Source of the DNA: Sphingomonas faeni
GTDB taxonomy: Bacteria; Pseudomonadota; Alphaproteobacteria; Sphingomonadales; Sphingomonadaceae
Assembly: GCF_003053745.1 (NCBI RefSeq)
Contig: NZ_QAYE01000004.1
Location: 248,001 to 312,000, forward strand
Direction of reading: 5' to 3'
DNA: 64,000 nt
Below the pieces are notes generated by a model. That model did not search any database. It worked only from the letters and a program-made list of their open reading frames with translations, and was not told the origin of the DNA. Both the position numbers and the translations under genes were made by a program. Shown here one piece after another: positions 37,730 to 46,438 of this stretch (its first letter is position 1; each line of letters begins with the position of its first letter).

Positions 37730-38497
37730 TTAGCGTGTCGCCTCGCCGGCAAAGCTCAGCTCGAGGCGCTTCGAGTTCGCGGGCACGTTCAAGGTCGCGG
37801 AGTTGAAGTCGATCGCACCGCCCGGCGCCAACGTGCGCTGCTGCGGGGTGATCGTCCAGCTATACACCAGCCGCCCCTGCGCATCGCGGAGTTCGGCGCG
37901 GATATCGGGCACGCGCTGGCGCTGGTTCGATGGGTTGGTCACCTGGCCGCTGACCGCGAACAGTTCGGAGCCGTTGTCGAGTTCGCGGCGCTCGATCGGA
38001 TTGTCGCGCAACCGCAGCGGTGTCTCGTCGCTGCCAGTCCCGAGACCGAGCTTGGCCGCGACGCCGGGTGCACCAAGATACACGATCGCTCCCGCCGCGA
38101 TCAGCATCAGCAGCCCGGCCAGCACCGCGACGATCGTCCAGCGCCGCGTCGTGTTGCGACGCAGGCGAACGGGCAGGTTCTCGATCTGCGGTGTTACCGG
38201 TGGAACGAATGTGGGTGCTACGACCGCGGGCTCGGGCGCGATTGATGCGGCAGCGGCGAAAGGCGCGAACCGTTCGGCTGGCTCCACGATCGGCAGCCGC
38301 GCCAGCGGGGCGAGCGGTGGCGGCGCAGGTGCGAGCGGAGCAGATTCCGGGAGCTCCAGCGCATCCTCGACGTCCGGTGCGGCGGCCTGGAACCAGCTAT
38401 GCTTGCAATTGGCGCAGCGCACGGTGCGCCCCTCGGTCCCGATCGCGCTGTCGGGGACCAGATAGCGCGTGCTGCACTCGGGACATTGGAGGATCAT
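37730..38497 (-). CDS. MJ0042-type zinc-ribbon membrane protein (DUF3426-like)
   Basis: A 255-residue protein. The N-terminus MILQCPECSTRYLVPDSAIG then VRCANCKHSWFQ is the MJ0042/zinc_ribbon_5 motif with two CxxC pairs. A Pro/Ala-rich linker follows, then one membrane helix (TIVAVLAGLLMLIAAGAIVYLG, about residues 140-161). The C-terminal domain is a beta-sandwich (SGQVTNPSNQRQRVPDIRAE) like DUF3426, probably periplasmic. It is divergent from ftsE, a common arrangement in alphaproteobacteria. Function unknown. Confidence 0.9.
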   Translation of the reverse strand: MILQCPECSTRYLVPDSAIGTEGRTVRCANCKHSWFQAAAPDVEDALELPESAPLAPAPPPLAPLARLPIVEPAERFAPFAAAASIAPEPAVVAPTFVPPVTPQIENLPVRLRRNTTRRWTIVAVLAGLLMLIAAGAIVYLGAPGVAAKLGLGTGSDETPLRLRDNPIERRELDNGSELFAVSGQVTNPSNQRQRVPDIRAELRDAQGRLVYSWTITPQQRTLAPGGAIDFNSATLNVPANSKRLELSFAGEATR

Positions 38498-38662
38498 GGA
38501 TACGCTTCACCAGCGGTCGCCGGAGCGCGACCGTATCTCGTGCCGAATAAGCACGCGGCCCGCATATGTGGCAAGCTTGAAGCGGCGCGCGCTTTCATGG
38601 CAAAGCGCCGATACGGGCATTGGCACGGACATCAAGCGGGCGAGAGCGGGCGCAACCACGTC

Positions 38663-39379
38663 ATGGCGAATATCGTCCAATTCGAAAACGTCGGGCTTCG
38701 CTACGGCACGGGTCCCGATGCAGGGCCGGAGACGCTGGCGGACCTCAGCTTCACGCTGCGTAGCGGTGCGTTCTATTTCCTGACCGGCGCGAGCGGCGCG
38801 GGGAAGACCTCGTTGCTCAAGCTGCTGTATCTCGCGCAGCGTCCGACGCGCGGCGTGATCCGGCTGTTCGGCGAGGACGCGGTGGTGCTGTCGCGCGACC
38901 GGCTGCCCGGGTTCCGGCGGCGGATCGGCGTGGTGTTCCAGGATTTCCGGCTCGTCCCGCATCTGTCGACCTGGGACAATATCGCGCTGCCGTTGCGCGT
39001 GGCGGGGATGCCCGAGGTGGATATCGAGCAACCGGTGCGCGAGATGCTCGCCTGGGTCGGGCTCGGCGACCGCGCCGATGCGCGACCCGCGACGCTGTCT
39101 GGCGGCGAGCAACAGCGCGTCGCGATCGCGCGTGCCGTCATCGCACGCCCCGAAATCCTGGTCGCGGACGAGCCGACCGGCAATGTCGATCCCGACATGG
39201 CCGAGCGGCTGCTGCACCTGTTCGAATCGCTCAACAAGCTGGGGACGACCGTGGTGGTCGCGACGCACGACTTCCACCTGCTCGGCCGGATACCCGGCGC
39301 ACAGATGATGCGGCTCGATCGCGGGCGATTGCTCGATCCGACCGGTTCGCTGCGCTATCCACCGACGCGGCCCGAATGA
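38663..39379 (+). CDS. ftsE: cell division ATP-binding protein FtsE
   Basis: A 238-residue ABC ATPase. Walker A is [14 protein letters not shown] (about residues 40-53), the signature [14 protein letters not shown] and Walker [13 protein letters not shown] follow, then the switch His in [11 protein letters not shown]. FtsEX couples ATP hydrolysis to activation of septal peptidoglycan hydrolases. ATG 38663 gives the family start ([12 protein letters not shown]). The following ftsX starts within the ftsE stop (ATGA), confirming the pair. Confidence 0.95.
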   Translation: MANIVQFENVGLRYGTGPDAGPETLADLSFTLRSGAFYFLTGASGAGKTSLLKLLYLAQRPTRGVIRLFGEDAVVLSRDRLPGFRRRIGVVFQDFRLVPHLSTWDNIALPLRVAGMPEVDIEQPVREMLAWVGLGDRADARPATLSGGEQQRVAIARAVIARPEILVADEPTGNVDPDMAERLLHLFESLNKLGTTVVVATHDFHLLGRIPGAQMMRLDRGRLLDPTGSLRYPPTRPE

Positions 39380-40275
39380 TGAGTCGCGCCATCAAAGCCC
39401 GGTCGTCGGCCGAACGCCGGGTGCTCGACGAAGCCGGCGGCCTGCGCGCGATGACGTGGGTGATGGCGATCATGCTGTTCCTGACGATGCTCGCCGCGGC
39501 TCTGGGACTGGCGACCGCGGGTGCGGCGCGGTTGCTCGATCGCCAGCTGGTAGGCCGGTTGACGGTGCAGGTCGTCGACGGTGATCCAGTGCGGCGTGAT
39601 GCCGTTGCCGCGCGCGTGCTCGCCGCGCTCAGGGCAATGCCAGCGGTCGCGACGGCAACGCCGGTCGACCGCGCCGAACTCACGCGACTGCTGCAACCCT
39701 GGCTCGGGTCCGATGGTGCCGACCCGCAATTGCCCGTACCGGCGATGATCGACGTCGACCTCGCCGATCATGACGGGGCGGCGGCCGCGCGCGTCGCGGC
39801 GACAGTGCGGCGCTTGAGCCCGATCGTCCGCGTCGATCGCCACGAAAGCTGGATGTCGCCCGTCAACGACGTCATGCGCTCGCTGACGTTCCTCGCGCTG
39901 GCGCTGGTCCTGCTGATGGCGAGCGCGACCGCCGCGGTCGTCGTGCTTGCCGCGCGCGCGGGGCTCCAGACGCATCACGCGACGATCGCGGTGATGCACA
40001 TGCTCGGCTCGACCGATCTCCAGGTCGCGCGGTTGTTCCAGCGACGGATCGCGCTCGATGCGACGATCGGTGGTGTCGGCGGCGGCGTCACGGCGTTGCT
40101 GGTGATCGCGTTCATTGGCATCCGGTTGCACGGGCTGGGCTCCGAACTGCTCGGCGGCGTGACTCTCGGCGGAGTCGACTGGGTGGTGCTGGCGCTGCTC
40201 CCGGTCGCGTTCGTCGTGCTGGCCACGCTCGCCGCCCGCGTGACGATCGTCCGCGCGCTGAGGCATATCCTGTGA
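39376..40275 (+). CDS. ftsX: cell division protein FtsX
   Basis: A 299-residue permease partner of FtsE. The first helix is at residues 30-51 (MTWVMAIMLFLTMLAAALGLA), followed by a periplasmic domain of about 110 residues, then three helices (SLTFLALALVLLMASATAAVVVLA and two C-terminal ones) in the FtsX topology. The ATG at 39376 overlaps the ftsE stop; a second ATG at 39379 is possible. It overlaps the next gene by four bases (GTGA). The periplasmic loop would contact a peptidase-activating protein. Confidence 0.93.
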   Translation: MMSRAIKARSSAERRVLDEAGGLRAMTWVMAIMLFLTMLAAALGLATAGAARLLDRQLVGRLTVQVVDGDPVRRDAVAARVLAALRAMPAVATATPVDRAELTRLLQPWLGSDGADPQLPVPAMIDVDLADHDGAAAARVAATVRRLSPIVRVDRHESWMSPVNDVMRSLTFLALALVLLMASATAAVVVLAARAGLQTHHATIAVMHMLGSTDLQVARLFQRRIALDATIGGVGGGVTALLVIAFIGIRLHGLGSELLGGVTLGGVDWVVLALLPVAFVVLATLAARVTIVRALRHIL

Positions 40276-40808
40276 TCGTGCGGCTGTTCGGCATCCTGGC
40301 GCTCGCCTGGGCGTTCGGCTTCGCGCTGTTTATGCTACTGCTGCCCAAGCCGCTCGACGGTTTCACGTCGGATGCGATCGTTGTGCCGACCGGCGGTGCA
40401 GGGCGGATCGACCGCGGGATCGCGCTGCTCCGCGATCATCAGGCGAAGCGGATGCTCGTGACCGGCGTCGCGCCGGGGGTGCGGCCGATCGATCTCGCAC
40501 TGGAGTATCGCACGTCGCCCGCGTTGTTCGCGTGCTGCATCGATCTCGGCGCGGATGCGGTCGATACGCGCTCGAACGCCGAGGAGACCGCGCAGTGGGT
40601 GCGCGTGCACAAATACCGCTCGGTGCGGCTGGTGACGTCGGACTGGCACGTCGCGCGCGCGCGGATGGAGTTGGCGGCGGCACTCGACAAGAACGTCGTG
40701 ATCCTCGGCGATGGCGTGCCGGGGACGCCGCGGCTCGGGACTTTGGTCAACGAATATAACAAGTTGATCCTTCGCCGGATCGCATTGTGGATTGGATATG
40801 GCGGATGA
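40272..40808 (+). CDS. YdcF family (DUF218) protein
   Basis: A 178-residue protein with one N-terminal membrane helix (LFGILALAWAFGFALFMLLLP) and a DUF218 domain: DAIVVPTGGAGRIDRGIALL, RMLVTGVAPG, NAEETAQWVRVHKYRSVRLVTSDWH and the C-terminal NEYNKLILRRIALW. YdcF/ElyC/SanA relatives act in envelope maintenance, for example lipid carrier homeostasis. GTG 40272 overlaps ftsX, and its stop overlaps plsC, so it belongs to the ftsEX operon. Confidence 0.9.
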   Translation: MIVRLFGILALAWAFGFALFMLLLPKPLDGFTSDAIVVPTGGAGRIDRGIALLRDHQAKRMLVTGVAPGVRPIDLALEYRTSPALFACCIDLGADAVDTRSNAEETAQWVRVHKYRSVRLVTSDWHVARARMELAAALDKNVVILGDGVPGTPRLGTLVNEYNKLILRRIALWIGYGG

Positions 40809-41485
40809 TCTGGCTGCGTAACTGGGCGTTCATGCTCGTTTTCTACACGATCTCGGTGCCGATCGTGGTGACCGTGCCGATCTCGGCGCTGTTCGGCTCG
40901 CGCGCGGTGATCGTGCATTCGACGATCTGGACGCGTTTCCACCGCTGGTGCGCGCGCGTGATCCTCGGCGTGCACATCCGCGTGGAGGGGACACGGCCGA
41001 CCGAGCCGGCGTTCTACGCGTGCAAGCATCAGGCGATGTTCGAGACGCTTCAGTTGCAGCGTCTGCTTGATGGTCCGGCGATCGTTTTGAAGCGCGAGCT
41101 GGCGGATATTCCGGCCTGGGGCTGGGCGGCACGGCGCTACGGCGCGATCGTCGTCGACCGCGAGGCATCGGCAACGGCGATGCGCAGCATGATGCGCGAG
41201 GCGACCGCGGCGAAGGCGACCGGGCGATCGATCCTGATCTTTCCGGAGGGGACGCGGGTTTCGCCGGGCGAGCATCCGCCGCTGAAGCCGGGGTTTGCGG
41301 GGCTGTATCGCGCGCTGAAGATGCCGACGGTGCCGATCGCGTGCGACAGTGGTTTGGTGTGGCCGAAGAAGGGGCCGAAGCTGCCGGGGGTGATCACCTT
41401 CCGGTTCGGCGAGGTGGTGCCGCCGGGCCTGCCGCGCGAAGAGGCGGAGCAGCTGGTCCATGCCGCGATGAACGCGCTGGATTAA
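40805..41485 (+). CDS. plsC: 1-acyl-sn-glycerol-3-phosphate acyltransferase
   Basis: A 226-residue inner-membrane acyltransferase making phosphatidic acid from lysophosphatidate and acyl donor. The catalytic block is FYACKHQAMFETLQLQ, where the usual HxxxxD reads His-(x4)-Glu, a variant I know from sphingomonads. GAIVVDREASATAMR and ILIFPEGTRVSPGE give the other substrate motifs. ATG 40805 overlaps the ydcF stop; a GTG at 40787 is an alternative. It closes the ftsE-ftsX-ydcF-plsC operon. Confidence 0.92.
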   Translation: MIWLRNWAFMLVFYTISVPIVVTVPISALFGSRAVIVHSTIWTRFHRWCARVILGVHIRVEGTRPTEPAFYACKHQAMFETLQLQRLLDGPAIVLKRELADIPAWGWAARRYGAIVVDREASATAMRSMMREATAAKATGRSILIFPEGTRVSPGEHPPLKPGFAGLYRALKMPTVPIACDSGLVWPKKGPKLPGVITFRFGEVVPPGLPREEAEQLVHAAMNALD

Positions 41486-41521
41486 CGTTTCACCACCCCA
41501 GCAAAGGCGGGGTGGTTACCC

Positions 41522-42430
41522 TTACCCGTGCGTACGCCCGAAATCCTGGACGTCATCGTCCTGGCCCTGCTCGACGATACTCCGGCGGATCGCGCGCGTG
41601 CGTGTGAAGAGGTCGAACAACGCATCGCCGTCTCCCCAGCGGATCGCACGCTGCAGATGACTCAGATCCTCCGAGAAACGCTGGAGCATCTCCAGCACCG
41701 CCTCGCGGTTGTTGAGGAAGATGTCGCGCCACATCGTAGGGTCCGACGCCGCGATCCGCGTGAAATCCCGGAAACCGCCCGCGGAATATTTGATGACCTC
41801 CGACTGCGTCACTTCCTCAAGATCGCCCGCGGTGCCGACGATCGTGTAGGCGATCAGATGCGGCAGATGGCTGGTGACGGCGAGCACGCGGTCGTGATGC
41901 TCGGGCGCCATCGTCTCGACCTGCGCGCCGAGCCTGCGCCAGAATTCGGAGACGCGCTCGACCGCGACCGGGTCGGCGCCCTCGGGGGGCGTGACGATGC
42001 ACCAGCGGTGACGGAACAGCGTCGCGAAGCCGGCTTCGGGGCCGCTCCGCTCGGTGCCCGCGACCGGGTGCGCGGGGATGACGGTCGCGTTTGGTAGCGC
42101 TTCGGTCAGCGCACGGACGATCTCGGCCTTGCAGCTGCCGACGTCGCTGACGATCGCATCCGCCGGCAGTTCCGCCGCGAACTCGGCGGCGACGTCGCCC
42201 ATGATGCCGACGGGCACGCACAGGATGACGAGGTCGGCGTCGATCACCGCGGCGCCGGCCGAGTCCGCGACGTCGTCACAGAACTGCAGTTGGTCCGCGG
42301 CTTCGCGCACGGTCGCATCGGCATCGTAGCCGGTGACGCGGACCGTCGGCATCGTCGCCTGCACCGCGCGCGCCACCGACGAGCCGATCAGTCCCAGCCC
42401 GATGATCGTAACGCGCGCGAACGGGAGCAT
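41522..42430 (-). CDS. tyrC: prephenate/arogenate dehydrogenase
   Basis: A 302-residue NAD(P)-dependent dehydrogenase in tyrosine synthesis. The dinucleotide-binding motif VTIIGLGLIGSSVARA is at residues 7-22. VSDVGSCKAEIV, IPAHPVAGTERSGPEAG (substrate-binding His) and HHDRVLAVTSHLPHLIAYTIV are the characteristic blocks. It overlaps the hisC stop by one base (TGATG). Sphingomonads are known for cyclohexadienyl dehydrogenases accepting prephenate or arogenate, and the partner HisC-like enzyme may supply the aminotransferase activity. Cofactor and substrate preference cannot be told from sequence. Confidence 0.9.
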   Translation of the reverse strand: MLPFARVTIIGLGLIGSSVARAVQATMPTVRVTGYDADATVREAADQLQFCDDVADSAGAAVIDADLVILCVPVGIMGDVAAEFAAELPADAIVSDVGSCKAEIVRALTEALPNATVIPAHPVAGTERSGPEAGFATLFRHRWCIVTPPEGADPVAVERVSEFWRRLGAQVETMAPEHHDRVLAVTSHLPHLIAYTIVGTAGDLEEVTQSEVIKYSAGGFRDFTRIAASDPTMWRDIFLNNREAVLEMLQRFSEDLSHLQRAIRWGDGDALFDLFTRTRAIRRSIVEQGQDDDVQDFGRTHG

Positions 42431-43539
42431 CAGGCGGCTTCGACCAGGTTGCGCAGCGCCGCGGTCACGCCGCGCGTTTCCTCTTCGGTGCCGATCGTGA
42501 TGCGTAGCGCGTTGGGCAGGCCCTGACCCGGCAGCCAGCGGACGATGTAGCCTGCGTCCATCAGCCCGTGATAGGCGGCGTCCGCGGTCAGCTTGCCCTC
42601 GAACAGCACGAGCACGAAGTTCGCCTTCGACGGTACGGCGCGAAGCCCGGCGTTGCCCATCTGCCCGATCTGCTCGACGAACCAGCCGCGCCAGGTGTCG
42701 TTATGCGCGCGCGTTGCGTCGACGAAGGCGGTGTCGGCGATGGCGGCGACAGCGGCGGCTTGGCCTGCCGTCGTCACGTTGAACGGTGCGCGGATGCGGT
42801 GCATCGCGTCGATGATCGGCGCGCAGGCATAGCCCCAGCCGATCCGCTCTGCGGCTAGCCCGTGGATCTTCGAGAAGGTCCGCGTGACGAGCACGTTCGC
42901 CTCGGTCATCGCCAGCGCGAGGCCGGCATCGTCCTCTTCGGGCGACAGATATTCGGCATAGGCCTGGTCGAGCACGAGCAGCACCGACTTCGGCAGCCCT
43001 GCATGCAGCCGCGCGATTTCCGCCCGCGGCGTGAACGTACCGGTCGGGTTGTTCGGATTGGCGACGAACACAACGCGGGTGCGCTCGGTGACGGCAGCGA
43101 GGATCGCGTCGACGTCGGTCGCATAGTCGCGGTCGTCGACGATCACCGGCTCGGCACCGACGCGGCGCGTCGCGATTTCGTAGACCGCAAAACCGTAGCG
43201 GACGTGGATGATCTCGTCGCCCGGGCCGGCATAGGCGCCCGCGACCAGATGCAGGATCTCGTCGGAGCCGGTGCCGTAGATCACGCGCGCCGGATCGAGG
43301 TCGTAATGCGCCGCCAGCGCCTCGCGCAGTTCCGCCGCGCCCGCATCCGGATAGCGCTCCAGCGTGCGGTCGGCGGCGTCGAATGCGGCCTTGGCGGCGG
43401 GGCTGGTGCCGAGCGGGTTCTCGTTCGACGACAGCTTGATCACCGTGCGGCCATCGTCGGTCGTCGAGCGGCCGGGCGTGTACGGCGCGATCCCCAGGAT
43501 CCAGGGCTTCGGCGCGGGTGCGGGCATGATGTTTGTCAT
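42430..43539 (-). CDS. hisC: histidinol-phosphate / aromatic aminotransferase
   Basis: A 369-residue PLP enzyme of fold type [50 protein letters not shown] and the PLP-lysine segment [20 protein letters not shown] are in order, ending with [11 protein letters not shown]. Being coupled to the prephenate dehydrogenase gene rather than to his genes, it may act on aromatic amino acids as well. ATG 43539 gives a normal N-terminus; the frame extends upstream through the family B repeat and should be ignored there. Confidence 0.94.
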   Translation of the reverse strand: MTNIMPAPAPKPWILGIAPYTPGRSTTDDGRTVIKLSSNENPLGTSPAAKAAFDAADRTLERYPDAGAAELREALAAHYDLDPARVIYGTGSDEILHLVAGAYAGPGDEIIHVRYGFAVYEIATRRVGAEPVIVDDRDYATDVDAILAAVTERTRVVFVANPNNPTGTFTPRAEIARLHAGLPKSVLLVLDQAYAEYLSPEEDDAGLALAMTEANVLVTRTFSKIHGLAAERIGWGYACAPIIDAMHRIRAPFNVTTAGQAAAVAAIADTAFVDATRAHNDTWRGWFVEQIGQMGNAGLRAVPSKANFVLVLFEGKLTADAAYHGLMDAGYIVRWLPGQGLPNALRITIGTEEETRGVTAALRNLVEAA

Positions 43540-43606
43540 GGCCGCGGGACATAGCGGGCGGTGTGGCGTGGTGGCAAATCTTTGTGCGTGGCAAGGACGG
43601 AGTTCA

Positions 43607-43735
43607 CGATCCTCCCCCGCAAGGGGGAGGTGGCGCTGAAGGCGACGGAGGGGGAGGGTAACGCAACAGCTGTTTCCCTTTCCTCCCCCTCCGTCTGGCA
43701 AGCACCAGCTACCTCCCCCTGGCGGGGGAGGATCG
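43607..43735. repeat. palindromic repeat, family B copy 2
   Basis: CGATCCTCCCCCGCAAGGGG at the left and CCCCCTGGCGGGGGAGGATC at the right are inverted, with GACGGAGGGGGAGG/CCTCCCCCTCCGTC inside. It lies between the divergent hisC and metX genes, so it overlaps or displaces their promoter region. Confidence 0.88.
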
Positions 43736-43766
43736 GGAAGCGGCGCTGGCATGACTGCGGCCGCTT

Positions 43767-44933
43767 ATGGTAGCGCGCGGCATGCTCGACACGCCTGCCA
43801 TCGATACCGCGGCCAACCCCTCAACCGACCAGCGCTTCGGCCTCGCGCGCCGCGTCACGTTGCCGGGGCCGCTGCGCCTAGATGGCGGCGTGCTGTTGTC
43901 GCCCGTGGACATCGCCTACGAGACCTACGGGACGCTCAACGCCGATGCGTCGAATGCCATCCTGATCTGCCACGCGCTGACCGGCGACCAGCACGTCGCC
44001 TCGCATCATCCGCGTACCGGCAAGCCCGGCTGGTGGACCCGCATGGTCGGCGAGGGCAAGCCGATCGATCCCGCACGCCACTTCATCGTCTGCGCCAACG
44101 TACTGGGCAGCTGCATGGGCACGTCCGGCCCCGCGACGGTCAATCCGGCGACCGGCCGCCCCTGGGCGATGAGTTTCCCGGTCATCACGATCCGCGACAT
44201 GGTGCGCGCGCAGGCGATGCTGCTCGATCATCTCGGCGTCGGCGTGCTCCACGCGGTGGTCGGCGGATCGATGGGCGGGATGCAGGCGCTGAGCTGGCCC
44301 GCGACGTTCCCGGACCGCGTGAAGGCGTGTGTCGTGATCGCCTCGACGGCGCGTCATACTGCGCAGAACATCGCGTTCCACGAGGTCGGGCGGCAGGCGG
44401 TGATGGCCGATCCGAACTGGCGTGGCGGCGAGTATCATGATGACGCGGCACCGACTGCCGGGCTCGCGGTCGCGCGGATGGCGGCGCACATTACGTATCT
44501 GTCGGAAGCGGGGCTGACCGAGAAGTTCGGGCGGCGGCTCCAGGCGCGCGACGCGAAATCGTTCGGGTTCGACGCGGATTTCCAGGTGGAGAGCTATCTG
44601 CGCCACCAAGGGCTCGCGTTCACCGACCGGTTCGATGCGAACTCGTACCTCTACATCACGCGCGCGATGGACTACTTCGATCTGGCCGAAGAGCATGGCG
44701 GTTTGCTCGCCAACGCGTTCCGCGCGACCAAATCGCGGTTCTGCCTCGTCAGCTTCGACACAGACTGGCTCTACCCGACCGCCGAATCGCGCGCGATCGT
44801 CCAGGCACTGAACGCAGCCGGCGCGCCGGTCAGTTTCGTCGAATTGTCGAGCCCATACGGCCATGACGCGTTCCTGCTGGAGGCGCCCGATCTCAACCGC
44901 GTCGTCGACGGCTTCCTCAGGGCCGGCCGATGA
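43767..44933 (+). CDS. metX: homoserine O-acetyltransferase
   Basis: A 388-residue alpha/beta-hydrolase-fold enzyme making O-acetyl-homoserine for methionine. The nucleophile elbow [15 protein letters not shown] holds the catalytic Ser, [16 protein letters not shown] the Asp and [12 protein letters not shown] the His. [22 protein letters not shown] is the family insert. Some MetX-family proteins use succinyl-CoA, which the sequence does not exclude. ATG 43767 is used; ATG 43782 (MLDTPAID) is equally plausible. The stop overlaps the GNAT gene as ATGA. Confidence 0.94.
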   Translation: MVARGMLDTPAIDTAANPSTDQRFGLARRVTLPGPLRLDGGVLLSPVDIAYETYGTLNADASNAILICHALTGDQHVASHHPRTGKPGWWTRMVGEGKPIDPARHFIVCANVLGSCMGTSGPATVNPATGRPWAMSFPVITIRDMVRAQAMLLDHLGVGVLHAVVGGSMGGMQALSWPATFPDRVKACVVIASTARHTAQNIAFHEVGRQAVMADPNWRGGEYHDDAAPTAGLAVARMAAHITYLSEAGLTEKFGRRLQARDAKSFGFDADFQVESYLRHQGLAFTDRFDANSYLYITRAMDYFDLAEEHGGLLANAFRATKSRFCLVSFDTDWLYPTAESRAIVQALNAAGAPVSFVELSSPYGHDAFLLEAPDLNRVVDGFLRAGR

Positions 44934-45364
44934 CGATCATCCTGTCCGACGACGCGAGCAAGTTGCAGGTCGACCGGATCCACGGCTGGCTCGCGAGCAG
45001 TTACTGGTCGCCGGGGATCGAGCGCAATCTGGTCGAACGCGCGATCGCCGGGTCGCATTGTCTCGGCGCGTACGAGAACGAACAGCAGGTCGGCTTTGCG
45101 CGAATGATTACGGATCATGCGACGTTTGCGTGGCTGGCGGACGTATGGGTCGACGAATCCGTACGCGGGCAGGGGCTCGGGCGGCGGATGGTGAGCTGGT
45201 TCCTGGAGCATCCGTCGTTTGCCGGGTTGCGCAGGTTCGGGCTCGTCACCGCCGACGCGCATGGCGTGTATGCGGACCTTGGCTTCCATCCGCTGGTCCG
45301 CGCCGATCGCTACATGGAACGGCTCGCTCCGGGCTTGGCCGAGCAACTGCGGACCGCACCATGA
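44930..45364 (+). CDS. GNAT acetyltransferase between metX and metW
   Basis: A 144-residue GNAT-fold acyltransferase. [21 protein letters not shown] then [21 protein letters not shown] is the acetyl-CoA-binding region with the R-G-x-G-x-G/R loop. It overlaps metX by four bases and metW by four bases, so it is an integral cistron of the methionine operon. The acceptor is unknown. MetX and MetW are usually adjacent, so a GNAT inserted between them is worth noting. Confidence 0.88.
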   Translation: MTIILSDDASKLQVDRIHGWLASSYWSPGIERNLVERAIAGSHCLGAYENEQQVGFARMITDHATFAWLADVWVDESVRGQGLGRRMVSWFLEHPSFAGLRRFGLVTADAHGVYADLGFHPLVRADRYMERLAPGLAEQLRTAP

Positions 45365-45948
45365 ACTTACGTACCGATCTTTCCGTAATCGCCGAGAACG
45401 TCGCGCAGGGCAGCCGGGTGCTCGACATCGGCTGCGGGGACGGAGCGCTCATGGCCGCACTCCGCGATACGCGAGACGTCGATGCACGCGGTTTGGAGAT
45501 CGATGCGCACAACGTGGCGTCGGCGGTTGCCCGCGGACTGTCGGTGATCCAAGGCGATGCGGATATCGACCTTGCCGGCTACCCCGACGGCAGCTTCGAC
45601 TACGCGATCCTGAGCCAGACCTTGCAGACCGCACGCGCCCCCGATCTCGTGCTCGATCACCTGCTGCGGATCGGCCGGCGCGCGTTCGTCAGCTTCCCCA
45701 ATTTCGCGCATTGGCGTGTGCGGCTGTCGCTGTTGTGGGGCGGCCGCATGCCGGTGACGCGGCAATTGCCCGAGAGCTGGTACGATACGCCGAACATCCA
45801 CCACGTCACGATCGACGATTTCCGCGCCTTCGTGAAAGCGCGCGGAATCATTGTCGAGGATGCGTGGTTTCTGTCGGGCGACAAGCGCACCGGCGCGGGG
45901 GGTGCTAGCCTGCTCGCCGAGCACGCGGTCTTCCTGCTGCGACGGTAA
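45361..45948 (+). CDS. metW: methionine biosynthesis protein MetW
   Basis: A 195-residue methyltransferase-fold protein. The SAM motif VLDIGCGDGALMAALRDTRDVDARGLEI is at residues 20-47, then DLAGYPDGSFDYAILSQTLQ and the conserved FVSFPNFAHWRVRLSLLWGGRMPVT and WYDTPNIHHVT of the MetW family. MetW forms a complex with MetX and supports homoserine acetylation. ATG 45361 overlaps the GNAT stop. Confidence 0.94.
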   Translation: MNLRTDLSVIAENVAQGSRVLDIGCGDGALMAALRDTRDVDARGLEIDAHNVASAVARGLSVIQGDADIDLAGYPDGSFDYAILSQTLQTARAPDLVLDHLLRIGRRAFVSFPNFAHWRVRLSLLWGGRMPVTRQLPESWYDTPNIHHVTIDDFRAFVKARGIIVEDAWFLSGDKRTGAGGASLLAEHAVFLLRR

Positions 45949-46051
45949 TCGATTGCAGGAATTTACGGGAATCAGGCCATATCGGGACAAGCGGTTGATC
46001 TAAATCACCGATTTGGCGGAACCGATCGGCGGTCGACTGGTTACTTCGCCG

Positions 46052-46438
46052 ATGACCAAGACCGCCCTCATTGTCGAAGACGAAATCTTCGTCGCGCTCG
46101 ACCTCGAGAGAATCCTCATGAATGCCGGCTACGGCGTCGCGGGGATTGCGGCCGACCGCGACAGCGCGATCGCGGCGGCACCGGGCTGCAACTTCGCTTT
46201 CGTCGACATCAACCTGCGCGATGGACCCACCGGGCCTGAGATCGCCAAGCGGATGGCGCGCGACTACGGCGTCAAGGTCGTGTTCGTGACCGCCAACCCT
46301 GCGCAGATCGGCGACGCCGAGTGCCTCGGATACATCCGCAAGCCGTTCAGCGACGCGGCAATCCTGGCGGCTGCGGCGCTGGCCTGCAACGACGATCCGA
46401 TCGCGCACGACGACGTCGTTCGCGTGGTCAGCGGCTGA
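46052..46438 (+). CDS. single-domain response regulator (receiver only)
   Basis: A 128-residue CheY-like receiver with no output domain. The acidic pair is in ALIVEDEIFVAL, the phospho-acceptor Asp in FAFVDINLRDG, the Thr in VVFVTANP and the Lys in YIRKPF. This composition matches receivers that pair with HWE/HisKA_2 kinases in alphaproteobacterial general stress and light signalling. It converges on such a kinase gene, the two overlapping by 11 bases. ATG 46052 gives the family start; TTG 46013 is an alternative. Confidence 0.9.
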   Translation: MTKTALIVEDEIFVALDLERILMNAGYGVAGIAADRDSAIAAAPGCNFAFVDINLRDGPTGPEIAKRMARDYGVKVVFVTANPAQIGDAECLGYIRKPFSDAAILAAAALACNDDPIAHDDVVRVVSG

